Origin: Algibacter pacificus
GTDB lineage: Bacteria; Bacteroidota; Bacteroidia; Flavobacteriales; Flavobacteriaceae
Length of the DNA stretch: 64,000 nucleotides
NCBI RefSeq assembly: GCF_008033385.1
Contig: NZ_VOGY01000003.1
Coordinates: forward strand, 1-64,000
Direction of reading: 5' to 3'
A program made the translations under genes and the position numbers. The notes under the pieces are model-generated. The model did no database searches, had not been told where the DNA came from, and saw only the letters and a list, made by a program, of their open reading frames with translations. Position 1 is the first letter of the stretch. Every line of letters starts with the position of its first letter. Below are positions 43,960 to 53,035 of the stretch, piece by piece.

Positions 43960-45283
43960 TTAAAAATGTTTGGATTACAATTTTTAAATCGAGTAATATC
44001 GACCAATTCTCTATATAAAAAATATCGTATTTTACCCGATTAATAATGTCTTTGTCTTCTTCTATTTCTCCTCGCATTCCGCTAACTTGGGCCAACCCTG
44101 TAATTCCTGGTTTAACAAAATGCCTTACCATAAATTTATCTACTTTGCGTGCATAAAAATTGGTATGACTTACCATATGAGGTCTTGGTCCTACAACCGA
44201 CATATCTCCAAAAAGCACATTAAAAAATTGAGGAAGCTCATCGATGCTTGTTTTTCGTATAAACGCACCTATTTTAGTTATACGCATATCTCCTTTTGTC
44301 GCTTGCTGAGAGTGCGCATCGTCATTAGGTGTCATAGATCTAAATTTATAACAATCGAATTCCTTATAGTTAAACCCATTTCGAGATTGTTTAAAAAATA
44401 CAGGGCCTTTAGATTCTAATTTTATTAAAAGAGCAATTATAGGCGTAAGCCAGGATAAAATAAATACGATTATAGCTGATGCAAATAATATATCGAAAAC
44501 ACGTTTAACCACTTGGTTAATTGGTTTTTGCATTGGTATATTTCTGAATGATAAAATTGGAATATAATCGTAATATTCATAATTCAATTTTTTTGTATAT
44601 ATATCCTTATTATCTGGAATAAACTTTAACTCTCTAAGGTTATTATCAGCGAAGCCAACAAGTTTATTTATCTGTTTATTTGATAATTCTGCAACAGACG
44701 AATATATTTCGTCTATATTATTTTCAATAATATAGTTAAAACACTTAAGCAGAGAAAAATCGTCATCTTTAACTGTAAATTGTTTTCGAAACTTATATCC
44801 AAAATCTTGGCGATCATTAAATATTTTAATTAACTGCCGTGTTTTTTCGTTATCACCAATAACGATAACATTTCTATTATTACCACCAAAAGTAGCTCGG
44901 TATTTATTTAGTAAAACATAAATTAAAACTTTAAAAAATGTTACTAAACCAAATATTGTAAGAGCATAGTTACCTAGTTCTACCCGACTAATATCTGGTT
45001 GTTTAAAAAACCCTATAAAAGCATAGAGTATTATTAAAAAAAAGAATACTTGCTTTATAATTAAAGCTGTAATCTTAATTAGTTTAGTATATCTATGAAT
45101 ATCGTAAAAACGATTCATAAATGAAACAACAACCCAACTAAAACTAACATATATAATAAAAGCATATAAATTAGTGATGTTTATATTAAATAAAAAAATA
45201 CACCCAATTATGATACCTAAATCAATGATATATGCCATAGGAGTTATAAACCCCGAATACCGTCTTTGCTTAAACTTACTCAA
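43928..45283 (-). CDS. Polyprenyl-phosphate glycosylphosphotransferase (WcaJ-like)
   Basis: 451 residues: four or five N-terminal membrane spans, a CoA-binding-like middle domain (NRNVIVIGDNEKTRQLIKIF), another span (IIVFILSWLTPIIALLIK) and the bacterial sugar transferase domain with FKQSRNGFNYKEFDCYKFRSM, IRKTSIDELPQFFNVLFGDMSVVGPRP and KPGITGLAQVSG. It starts the repeat unit by moving a sugar phosphate from a UDP-sugar to undecaprenyl phosphate at the inner membrane. The first sugar cannot be read from sequence. Position late in the operon is common for flavobacterial loci. Confidence 0.94.
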   Translation of the reverse strand: MSKFKQRRYSGFITPMAYIIDLGIIIGCIFLFNINITNLYAFIIYVSFSWVVVSFMNRFYDIHRYTKLIKITALIIKQVFFFLIILYAFIGFFKQPDISRVELGNYALTIFGLVTFFKVLIYVLLNKYRATFGGNNRNVIVIGDNEKTRQLIKIFNDRQDFGYKFRKQFTVKDDDFSLLKCFNYIIENNIDEIYSSVAELSNKQINKLVGFADNNLRELKFIPDNKDIYTKKLNYEYYDYIPILSFRNIPMQKPINQVVKRVFDILFASAIIVFILSWLTPIIALLIKLESKGPVFFKQSRNGFNYKEFDCYKFRSMTPNDDAHSQQATKGDMRITKIGAFIRKTSIDELPQFFNVLFGDMSVVGPRPHMVSHTNFYARKVDKFMVRHFVKPGITGLAQVSGMRGEIEEDKDIINRVKYDIFYIENWSILLDLKIVIQTFLNAIKGEEKAY

Positions 45284-45337
45284 ATCTGATTATTTTATAT
45301 AATTATTAATATTTTAACTATTCTATTATATACCTTA

Positions 45338-46504
45338 CTATATGGAATTAATATGGTTGGTTTCATAGCTTACTGCTCTAATATTAGTGGTAGCAGCTTT
45401 AAAATTACCATATTTAGTTTCAACATAATCTTTCATTTCTTGTTCAAAACGCTCCTTAGAAAATCTTAACGCATTTTGTCTAATAACTTCTGGTGAGAAG
45501 TTAGTTGTTTCAAATTTATCTACAGCATTACAAATGGAATCAACATTTTGCTCGTTAAATAGATATCCCGTTTTTCCATGTAGAATAGTCTCTGTTGTAC
45601 CTCCTTTATTAAATGCAATTACAGGGGTTCCACAGGCTTGAGCCTCCACGGGAATTATACCAAAGTCTTCTTCTGCAGCAAAAACAAAGCACTTCGCCTT
45701 TTGCATGTACAATTTTAAATCTGCAGAAGAGATAAAGCCTACAAATTCAATATTGGGACCTGCTAGTTTTTTAATTTTATCAAACTCTGGTCCATCGCCG
45801 GCAACAATTAATTTTTTTTTTGGCATTTTACTAAACGCTTCAACAATAAGATCTATTTTTTTATAGCTAACCATTCTTGATGCCGTAAAATAATAATTTT
45901 CTTTCTCTGTTTCTAAGGTGAAATTTAAAACATTTACAGGAGGATATATTACAGTAGATTCTCTATTGTAGACTTTCTTTATTCTTCTTGCAATATACTT
46001 GGAATTCGCTATAAAATGATCTACTCTATTAGAAGCAATAAGATCCCAGTTTCTCATTTTATGCAAAACATACTTAGCATATATTCCTTTTAACCCCGTT
46101 AAATTAGCTTCTTTTAAATATTGATGATACAAATCCCAAGCGTAACGCATAGGAGAGTGACAATAACATATGTGAAGTTGATTTTGGTTGGTTAAAACTC
46201 CTTTTGCTATAGAAGCCGATGAGCTTAAAACCAGATCATAATTCCTTAAATCAAACTGTTCTATTGCATATGGAAATAATTGTAAAAACTTTCTGTGATT
46301 AGATTTAGCAGTTGGTAATTTTTGAATAAAACTTGTGTTTACGACTTTAGAATCACCGTTTAGAACATACGCTCTATCTTTATCGGATAAAAAATCAATT
46401 AAAGCATAATGTTCAAAATCGCTCCAAATATTATTAAATGAGTGGATTACTTTTTCAGCTCCACCGCTTATATAGTACCAATCGTGTATGAGTGCTTTAT
46501 TCAT
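45338..46504 (-). CDS. Family 4 glycosyltransferase
   Basis: 388 residues with the GT-B fold. The acceptor half starts KALIHDWYYISGGAEKVIHSF, and the donor site is FGIIPVEAQACGTPVIAFNKGG with the E-x7-E pattern. VIYPPVNVLNF and YFTASRMVSYKKIDLIVEAF are GT4 core segments. It resembles mannosyltransferase-like members of GT4, but donor and acceptor are not certain. It overlaps the upstream Wzy-like gene by eight bases. Confidence 0.92.
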   Translation of the reverse strand: MNKALIHDWYYISGGAEKVIHSFNNIWSDFEHYALIDFLSDKDRAYVLNGDSKVVNTSFIQKLPTAKSNHRKFLQLFPYAIEQFDLRNYDLVLSSSASIAKGVLTNQNQLHICYCHSPMRYAWDLYHQYLKEANLTGLKGIYAKYVLHKMRNWDLIASNRVDHFIANSKYIARRIKKVYNRESTVIYPPVNVLNFTLETEKENYYFTASRMVSYKKIDLIVEAFSKMPKKKLIVAGDGPEFDKIKKLAGPNIEFVGFISSADLKLYMQKAKCFVFAAEEDFGIIPVEAQACGTPVIAFNKGGTTETILHGKTGYLFNEQNVDSICNAVDKFETTNFSPEVIRQNALRFSKERFEQEMKDYVETKYGNFKAATTNIRAVSYETNHINSI

Positions 46505-47663
46505 TAATTAATTTTTTACGAAAATACATATAAAAAAGGATGAAACTAAAAAAAATATTACCAACATGTCTTGACAAAAAAACATTTTCAGTTATATTTA
46601 TCAAAAGTAAAAATGTAACCATAACCATGAGGAAGTAATCTTTACGCCTAAATGAATACCATATATTGGATAGAAAAAGCGTAATAAAAGTAAAAAAACC
46701 TATAATTCCATACTTAGTCGCAATTTCAATAAATTGATTATGGCTATGATATTGATTATTTACACCATCTGCATATCCTACTTGTTTATAACAAGCATGG
46801 ACCGTCTCTAGTGTATTTACATGTCCAGATCCAAATATAGGGTGAGTGAGAAAGGTATCTATATAACATTTCCATTGTATCATTCTTAAAAACAAAGGGT
46901 TATATCCGTTCCATTTAAACAAACCTTCTACCCTTAAATAAATAGATTTATTAAAAAAGAAGACTAAACAGGAAACAATACTTAGACCTAATAAAAGGTA
47001 TAAAAACTTTATAAACCCTAAAAAGATTAATGCATAGAGTAGCAAGCACAACACGACTGCAAATATGCTCATCCGGCCACCAATACTCAACATAACTATA
47101 AATGAAACTAAAATAGAGAAAAGCAGCAACGCTTTTATAAGCATGTTGTTGGTTCCTACTTTTAAAACATAAATAAAAGAAAGTAACATATTCCCCCCTA
47201 ACAACATACTATTAAAAACATGTCCTTGAAAAATGGTTACAATATCTTGCCCTAAGGATTTAATATAAAGTATATATACACCTATTAAAATTGAAAATAA
47301 CGAGTTTACTAAAACTAAAACTTGAAAATTAGCAAGTTTATACTTAAAGAAAACATAGTTTAATGCATATAAACCTAACGATGCAAATATGAATCTTATT
47401 TCGGCATTATTCCACGAACCATCTAAAAGTGTATGTACTAAAATTACAACAGTTAATATTGACAAAATAATAACATTATATAACTTCAAAAAAGATTTTA
47501 CTTTTGGAATCTTAAAAGAAAAAGTTTTATTTTTATTGTATAAAAAAACTAAAAAAAGAAAAACATTTAGCAAAAGTACTTTAGAGCTAATATCCTCTTT
47601 AAAGTATAAAGAAGGAAGTATTAGTGCAAAGCTGTAATTTAAAAGTTGTTTAACTCTATCCAT
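46497..47663 (-). CDS. O-antigen ligase/polymerase family membrane protein (second copy)
   Basis: 388 residues, about ten membrane spans and one large periplasmic loop with the Wzy_C pattern (NNQYHSHNQFIEIATKYGIIGFF, and FGSGHVNT in the preceding loop). The family includes the Wzy polymerase and the WaaL ligase, which cannot be told apart here. It starts eight bases before the end of the neighbouring paralogue (47656-48900), and the two proteins differ widely in sequence. One may polymerise and the other ligate the glycan to a carrier (inference). Confidence 0.85.
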   Translation of the reverse strand: MDRVKQLLNYSFALILPSLYFKEDISSKVLLLNVFLFLVFLYNKNKTFSFKIPKVKSFLKLYNVIILSILTVVILVHTLLDGSWNNAEIRFIFASLGLYALNYVFFKYKLANFQVLVLVNSLFSILIGVYILYIKSLGQDIVTIFQGHVFNSMLLGGNMLLSFIYVLKVGTNNMLIKALLLFSILVSFIVMLSIGGRMSIFAVVLCLLLYALIFLGFIKFLYLLLGLSIVSCLVFFFNKSIYLRVEGLFKWNGYNPLFLRMIQWKCYIDTFLTHPIFGSGHVNTLETVHACYKQVGYADGVNNQYHSHNQFIEIATKYGIIGFFTFITLFLSNIWYSFRRKDYFLMVMVTFLLLINITENVFLSRHVGNIFFSFILFYMYFRKKLINE

Positions 47664-48900
47664 TTAATGCTAATTCTTTTTTAGAACCATTGACATAAAT
47701 TATATACAAACACAGTAAAATAACAAAGGGTAGCGCATTAGATGGTGAAGTAAACCTGTTTTCTGTAAACGACATAATTACTAAATTGAAAAAGGATATA
47801 AACAAAATAGACTGAACAACTTGGTTTTGTTTATTATTAACTATAAAATTATACATGCATACCATTATTGCTAAAAGGGCAAAAAAACCTAAAAGCCCTT
47901 GCTCTCCTAAAACATGTATATAACTATGGTGAGCATGAGCTGAATCGAATACCTTACCTTGTTTAGCATTATAACTAAATAGCCCTGGCACCCCTTTAAG
48001 ATCGTATGGCGTATCATTTAAAGATCCAAAACCGGTTCCCAGTATCGGTGAGTTGAAAAATAATTCAAGCCCTTTAGGCCAGTTATCAAAAGCTCTAATA
48101 TAAATATTTGCAGTCTTCCCATCGACAGATTTATCAATGGTGTAAATATATTCATATATGCTAGTCCCCTGCCCTATATTGTATTTTTTATATATAGGAT
48201 AACTATATATTAAAATTGAGACTTGTACTGCAATAATTGAAAAAATTATAATTTTGGTAAACAACATTAATCTTTGACGCCAAAAATAGAAAAAAACTAT
48301 TCCTAGTATTAGCCCTAATAAAGAGCCTCTAGACTGAGTTTGTAGTAGCATAAAAACACAAAGCAAAAATGCAAAAAAATACTTATAGCTTTTATTTTTT
48401 CGCCAAAAAACAAAACAAATACCCGTTAAAAAACTTAAAAACCCACCTGCGGCGTTATGAGCATCAAATAATCCTCTAAAAGAGCTTAACACAGATACTT
48501 TATTCATACTAAAATACAAAAAAAGCAAAGTATAAACACTAACAGCAAAAATTAAAAACGCTTTAAGTAATTTTTCTATATTGAATTTTAAATAGAGAAA
48601 AGGGAAAATTAATAGCGGAGCAAATGAAATTATAAAACTGCCATCTTTTTTGTAAAATTTAAAATTAAACAATGATTCTACATCATAAATCATGACACTC
48701 ACAATTGATATAAAATAAAACAAGAAGGTGTAAAAAACTATTTTCGGGATTTTTTTTGATTTTAAACCAAAAAATATTGGAGCTAAGACTATAGCAATTA
48801 AACTAGGTAATGGACTAAAAAATATAGACCCAGAAATAGTTCCAAAAAAACCAATTTTTAAAATTGTTGCAAATATATTAGTAGATGTGAATTTTTGCAT
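47656..48900 (-). CDS. O-antigen ligase/polymerase family membrane protein (first copy)
   Basis: 414 residues with about ten spans. The periplasmic loop has FNSPILGTGFGSLND and HAHHSYIHVLGEQGLLGFFALL, the conserved Wzy_C features including H-x-H-x-x-Y. It is one base from the GT2 gene that precedes it and overlaps the next gene by eight bases. As with its neighbour, it is a Wzy- or WaaL-type glycan polymerase or ligase acting on the periplasmic face of the inner membrane. Confidence 0.85.
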   Translation of the reverse strand: MQKFTSTNIFATILKIGFFGTISGSIFFSPLPSLIAIVLAPIFFGLKSKKIPKIVFYTFLFYFISIVSVMIYDVESLFNFKFYKKDGSFIISFAPLLIFPFLYLKFNIEKLLKAFLIFAVSVYTLLFLYFSMNKVSVLSSFRGLFDAHNAAGGFLSFLTGICFVFWRKNKSYKYFFAFLLCVFMLLQTQSRGSLLGLILGIVFFYFWRQRLMLFTKIIIFSIIAVQVSILIYSYPIYKKYNIGQGTSIYEYIYTIDKSVDGKTANIYIRAFDNWPKGLELFFNSPILGTGFGSLNDTPYDLKGVPGLFSYNAKQGKVFDSAHAHHSYIHVLGEQGLLGFFALLAIMVCMYNFIVNNKQNQVVQSILFISFFNLVIMSFTENRFTSPSNALPFVILLCLYIIYVNGSKKELALNG

Positions 48901-49919
48901 TACGCTTTAGCTCTAAAAATTATTTTCATGGCTTTAATTTTAGTTTTTACTCCACCATATAGAATGGCTTTAACTAAAAAAACAACTATCCAAAAACACT
49001 TTACACTTAAAATATAATTTTTATAAAACTTCCTTGTAATTTTAAGTCTGTTTTTTATTAATAACAACTCAATAAATTCGGTTTTATCATATTTTCTACT
49101 TTTAGCCAAAGTACTTCCTCCTTGCTTATGGTAAACACCATAAACATTAAGCATTTCTACTTTACCTTCTATTTTTTTTAATCTTTGAGCCCAATCCAAC
49201 TCTTCGAAATACAAAAAATAATCTTCACACATTAACCCTACACTTTCTAAAAAGCCTTTTGATACTATCATTGAAGCACCTATTGGGTAATCTATTTTAA
49301 ATTGCTTTGCATCTATATTTTGATTTTTATCTAAACCACCTCCTACATCTGAAGTTACACCTAACAGCTTATTATATTTACCTCCAATAACTTGGATTTT
49401 ATTAGGTAAGTAATATTCAATTAAAGGGGTGCCAAACAATAAGTTATCCACCGTAACACCATAAGTATCTATTTTATTTACAATTAATTCTGCAGCATTT
49501 TTTTTTATAACAGTATCGTTATTAAGAACCCAAACTAAATCAGATTTTTCTCCAAATTTCTGGATGTATTTTAAACCAACGTTGTTAGCTCCTGCAAATC
49601 CATTATTTTTATCTGCTTTTACTAAAACAACACGTTGATTATAAGCTTCTTTATATAAAGCAGACTCCGATACACGATGGTAGTCTACTTTTTTAGCATG
49701 AATAGGATGTACAATATCTGGCAGTTCGGTAGTGATTGCTTCTCCATAAACCCCTTGACACCAAAGTTCTATTTGATCTAAATAACTATTAGTATTACTA
49801 TTATCAATAATTATTACTTGATAATTAGTATAGGTTTGTTTTATAATAGACTCTAAACATTCTAAAGTATCTAGGTGTGAATTATAATTGATTAATAATA
49901 TGTATAATTTAGTGTTCAA
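48900..49919 (-). CDS. Family 2 glycosyltransferase (rhamnosyltransferase-like)
   Basis: 339 residues, GT-A fold. It begins KLYILLINYNSHLDTLECL, includes ADKNNGFAGANNVGLKY and WVLNNDTVIKKNA, typical of the GT2 group that includes rhamnosyltransferases, and DYFLYFEELDWAQRLKK, the E-x-x-D-x-x-x-R acceptor motif of that group. Because the operon makes dTDP-L-rhamnose, transfer of rhamnose is a fair guess but not proven. Its stop overlaps the start of the downstream Wzy-like gene by one base. Confidence 0.9.
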   Translation of the reverse strand: MNTKLYILLINYNSHLDTLECLESIIKQTYTNYQVIIIDNSNTNSYLDQIELWCQGVYGEAITTELPDIVHPIHAKKVDYHRVSESALYKEAYNQRVVLVKADKNNGFAGANNVGLKYIQKFGEKSDLVWVLNNDTVIKKNAAELIVNKIDTYGVTVDNLLFGTPLIEYYLPNKIQVIGGKYNKLLGVTSDVGGGLDKNQNIDAKQFKIDYPIGASMIVSKGFLESVGLMCEDYFLYFEELDWAQRLKKIEGKVEMLNVYGVYHKQGGSTLAKSRKYDKTEFIELLLIKNRLKITRKFYKNYILSVKCFWIVVFLVKAILYGGVKTKIKAMKIIFRAKA

Positions 49920-49984
49920 TACTCAAAATGAATTTAAAATATATAAATTTGTTATACAGTGCTTTATTTTTTAAACAACACAAT

Positions 49985-51175
49985 TTAAAGCCGTTTAATC
50001 ATGCCTAAAAAGTTTTTAACTAATATAAAAGGGCTTTGACGCAAAGATGTTTTAAACAATAAAGACGTGTTGTATTTAGGAACACCTCTACCCACAAGTT
50101 TTAATGCTAACATCCTAACGATAATATTTTGTTTTCTTTGTTTTTGGTAGGGCTGCATTTTACCAATATCTTGACTTGAAAAATTTTCACCAGTCATGGT
50201 TAAATAACCATGTTTCTCGACTTGAGATAGTAAATCCTTTCCGTTTTCGGTTCTTGTTATTATTAAACTTACACCTTTCTTTTCTTCAAAAGAAGGGTAG
50301 CCATTTTCAGAGGATTCCCAAGCATCTGCACATGTAATATCAGCAAATTCACCTGTACCATCTGCACATACTTTACACCTAAATTGTAAATACCTATTAA
50401 GTACCGTTCCCCAGGATTCGTTATAAGTTATTTTGTGCACTTTTTGTTTATCGTCTACAACTTTAAAATAACCAGGCCAACCCTCTCCTCTATATCGTAA
50501 GGATACGACGTTTTCTTCTTTTATTTTAAATTGTTCTATGAGTTGTTTTGTTCCTTTTTGACTTGGAACACCGGCACACATAAAAGTTAATAAATGCTTT
50601 ATTTTAGTATTCGCAACTTCATCCTTTTTCATGTAGTTTCGAACACCAATAATATCACATGGCTTACCTACAACTGCTATTGATGAATACTTTTTTAAAA
50701 TTTCAACAATATTTATTAACGTAGCTGATGGTGCGTACCTAGAACCAGCATGCTTAATTAGATCCTCCTTGGTTTGACTAACCTTGTATTGATTACGATA
50801 TGGGTGTGTTTCTGATGCTCCCATATGCACAATACATTCAACCTTTCCTTCTTCTAATAAATATGTCGATATTGCTGTTAACGCACCTCCTGATGACCCA
50901 GAATACCTTGTTTCTTCATTATTAGCATATCCTGATGAAATTGCTAGCGTTGGTCCCCATAAATGGTCGTAATTTTTTATTTCATCATGCTTAGCGTTAA
51001 TTCCTGGGCATAATTCATTAAAATATTTAACCTCTTTTTCGGTTAAAGGCTTTTTAAAATTAGGTCTTAAATACCCTTCTTTATTATACTCTACTGAAAT
51101 TTTATCTTTTCCAAAGACAGATTCACAAAGCCCGCAACCTGCACATAAATTATTTTTTAAAACACTTATACTCAT
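49985..51175 (-). CDS. FrhB-like iron-sulfur protein of a polysaccharide pyruvylation pair
   Basis: 396 residues of the coenzyme F420 hydrogenase/dehydrogenase beta-subunit family. An N-terminal ferredoxin-like segment has NNLCAGCGLCES plus ELCPGI, followed by HAGSRYAPSATLINIVEILKK, GKPCDIIGVRNYM and the cysteine pair FRCKVCADGTGE with ITCADAWES. In capsule loci such proteins are regularly next to a polysaccharide pyruvyl transferase, as here (one-base junction with 51175-52374). Their exact part is unsettled; a redox step in modification is plausible. The cysteines needed for an iron-sulfur cluster are all present. Confidence 0.85.
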   Translation of the reverse strand: MSISVLKNNLCAGCGLCESVFGKDKISVEYNKEGYLRPNFKKPLTEKEVKYFNELCPGINAKHDEIKNYDHLWGPTLAISSGYANNEETRYSGSSGGALTAISTYLLEEGKVECIVHMGASETHPYRNQYKVSQTKEDLIKHAGSRYAPSATLINIVEILKKYSSIAVVGKPCDIIGVRNYMKKDEVANTKIKHLLTFMCAGVPSQKGTKQLIEQFKIKEENVVSLRYRGEGWPGYFKVVDDKQKVHKITYNESWGTVLNRYLQFRCKVCADGTGEFADITCADAWESSENGYPSFEEKKGVSLIITRTENGKDLLSQVEKHGYLTMTGENFSSQDIGKMQPYQKQRKQNIIVRMLALKLVGRGVPKYNTSLLFKTSLRQSPFILVKNFLGMIKRL

Positions 51176-52374
51176 TATGAATAGATGTTTTTTAATTGCA
51201 ATTGTGTTCTATTGTTCTCTTTTATTAAGACGTCTTTAATTTCATTCCTCTTTTCAATAAACTCAACTATTTCGTTTATTAATTGATCTACGTTTTCTTT
51301 CTTTAAGTAGTTTACATCTTTTACACATTCTATTTGCTTAAACATATTGAATGTACCTTCAAATTTATAACTGTATGCTAATCCTACAGTTGGAATAGAT
51401 CGAGACAGGGCACCAATACATGAATGCATTCTTGAGCCCATAAAAAATTCTAGTTTAGCGAATATGGATTTTAATTGTTGAGCCGAATAATCTTTATTCA
51501 CGAAAGAAACTTTATTTGCCAAATCTTTGTTATCGGACATAAATTTTTTAATCCCAACTAGGTCATCTTCATCATTAGGTTTACCTGCATTGTAAGTATG
51601 TGGTATTAATAATACTTCAAACTTTAAATCGAGTAACCTGTTAACCAGTTTTGTTAAAAAATAAGGATAATTATCGTACTTTCCTTCTAAACTTTTATAC
51701 CTATTTAAGTACATTAAACCATTAACATTTACGCCTATTGTATTTGGTTTAACTTTTACTTCTTCTACTTCTTGAGGCTGCATGTACACTGCCATATCGA
51801 TAGTTAACTCTTTGTCTATTCCTAAGTTTTCAATAAACTCATAAGCTTTTACATCTCTTACGTATAGTTTGGTTAACCTTTTTAGTATATGCCCACCAAG
51901 TTTTTTTCCTATAAAAGTATCAAAAGGACCAATAGTTTGTGGTAAGAATATCAAATCCTTTTTCCAAAGCAATATTAGCTTTGAATCGAACATATGTCTT
52001 ACAACTCGTTTAAAACCATAAATATCACTAAAACTATCGCCTTCATTAATATCAAAAACAATATCGCTCTCGTTTATAAGCTTAGATATGGCTAGTTTAG
52101 GCTTAGATTTAAATATTCTATTAAAAAAAACGTCAATAAATCCTTTAAACATAACATCATATTTAGAAAAGTAATGTGTTTTAACCTTTACAAGTTCTCC
52201 ATTAATGTTAATTTCTTTTTCTACTATCGATGGTGTTCCAACGCATAACAGATTAATTTCGGCGTCCTTATAGTTATTTTTAAGCAAAGTTATTGCTCCA
52301 ATACCTAAGGCATTTACTCCTTTATTATCACTTTCCAACGATGCTCCTAAAAGAAGTATTTTCTTTAAATTCAT
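51175..52374 (-). CDS. Polysaccharide pyruvyl transferase (CsaB-like)
   Basis: 399 residues of the pyruvyl transferase family: KKILLLGASLESDNKGVNALG at the start, then DLIFLPQTIGPFDTFIGK, KLYVRDVKAYEFIENLG, and the C-terminal FMGSRMHSCIGALSRSIPTVGLAYSYK with the conserved S-R-x-H segment. It adds a pyruvate ketal from phosphoenolpyruvate to a sugar of the repeat unit, making the polymer acidic. It is followed directly by its FrhB-like partner. The assignment to a specific sugar cannot be made. Confidence 0.9.
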   Translation of the reverse strand: MNLKKILLLGASLESDNKGVNALGIGAITLLKNNYKDAEINLLCVGTPSIVEKEININGELVKVKTHYFSKYDVMFKGFIDVFFNRIFKSKPKLAISKLINESDIVFDINEGDSFSDIYGFKRVVRHMFDSKLILLWKKDLIFLPQTIGPFDTFIGKKLGGHILKRLTKLYVRDVKAYEFIENLGIDKELTIDMAVYMQPQEVEEVKVKPNTIGVNVNGLMYLNRYKSLEGKYDNYPYFLTKLVNRLLDLKFEVLLIPHTYNAGKPNDEDDLVGIKKFMSDNKDLANKVSFVNKDYSAQQLKSIFAKLEFFMGSRMHSCIGALSRSIPTVGLAYSYKFEGTFNMFKQIECVKDVNYLKKENVDQLINEIVEFIEKRNEIKDVLIKENNRTQLQLKNIYS

Positions 52375-52378
52375 ATTT

Positions 52379-53002
52379 TTAATTATTTATTTTGTGAAAT
52401 AAATTTATATCGTACATTTTATCCATATTTTTAATAAACTCCGCTTTGGTTAGATTATAGACTTTTTTCTCTTCTAAAATGTCTATATATTCTCTTTCAA
52501 ATCGAAAACGTTTATGTGTTGCTGGGTTACCAGCAACTATAGAATATGGTTCTACATTTTTAGTAACTACGCTCCCTGCTCCAATTATTGCTCCGTTACC
52601 TATTTTTGTAACTGAAGGCAAAATGATTACATTTCCACCAATCCAAACATCATGACCTACCACTAACTTATATCTATTAATAGTTTCCTTTTCAACAAGT
52701 CCAAGTGTTGTATTGTACAAAAAAGGATGCGTAGTGGCCCAATCTATACCATGATTTCCGTTAAAAATTTTAATTCCGTCTGCAAAAGAACAGTAATTCC
52801 CTATAATAGTTCCGTTGGGTATATCTTTTGTAAAACAACCATAAGAAAAAGTGCCAACTTCAATGTTTCTAACTTTCTTAAAATAAGCCCTTAATGTTTT
52901 TGAATATATTTGATTACGCCGTAAAATAAAGAGTATAATTTTCTCTAGAAAGATAATTTTAGATAAAAAGATAATTACTTTTAATTTCATATTTAACATC
53001 AT
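52379..53002 (-). CDS. Hexapeptide-repeat O-acetyltransferase (CatB/XAT-like)
   Basis: 207 residues. Left-handed beta-helix turns are visible (IGNYCSFADGIKIFNGNHGI, VVGHDVWIGGNVIILPSV, IGNGAIIGAGSVVTKNVEPY), with the catalytic-type histidine in NGNHGIDWATTHPF and the ending IVAGNPATHKRF. Such enzymes transfer acetyl from acetyl-CoA to sugars or polysaccharides. The start may be 53002 or the methionine five codons later. It sits between Wzx and the pyruvyl transferase, consistent with decoration of the glycan by acetyl groups. Confidence 0.9.
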   Translation of the reverse strand: MMLNMKLKVIIFLSKIIFLEKIILFILRRNQIYSKTLRAYFKKVRNIEVGTFSYGCFTKDIPNGTIIGNYCSFADGIKIFNGNHGIDWATTHPFLYNTTLGLVEKETINRYKLVVGHDVWIGGNVIILPSVTKIGNGAIIGAGSVVTKNVEPYSIVAGNPATHKRFRFEREYIDILEEKKVYNLTKAEFIKNMDKMYDINLFHKINN

Positions 53003-53035
53003 TGAAAATTATTTCTTTCACTTTAAAAAACAAAC

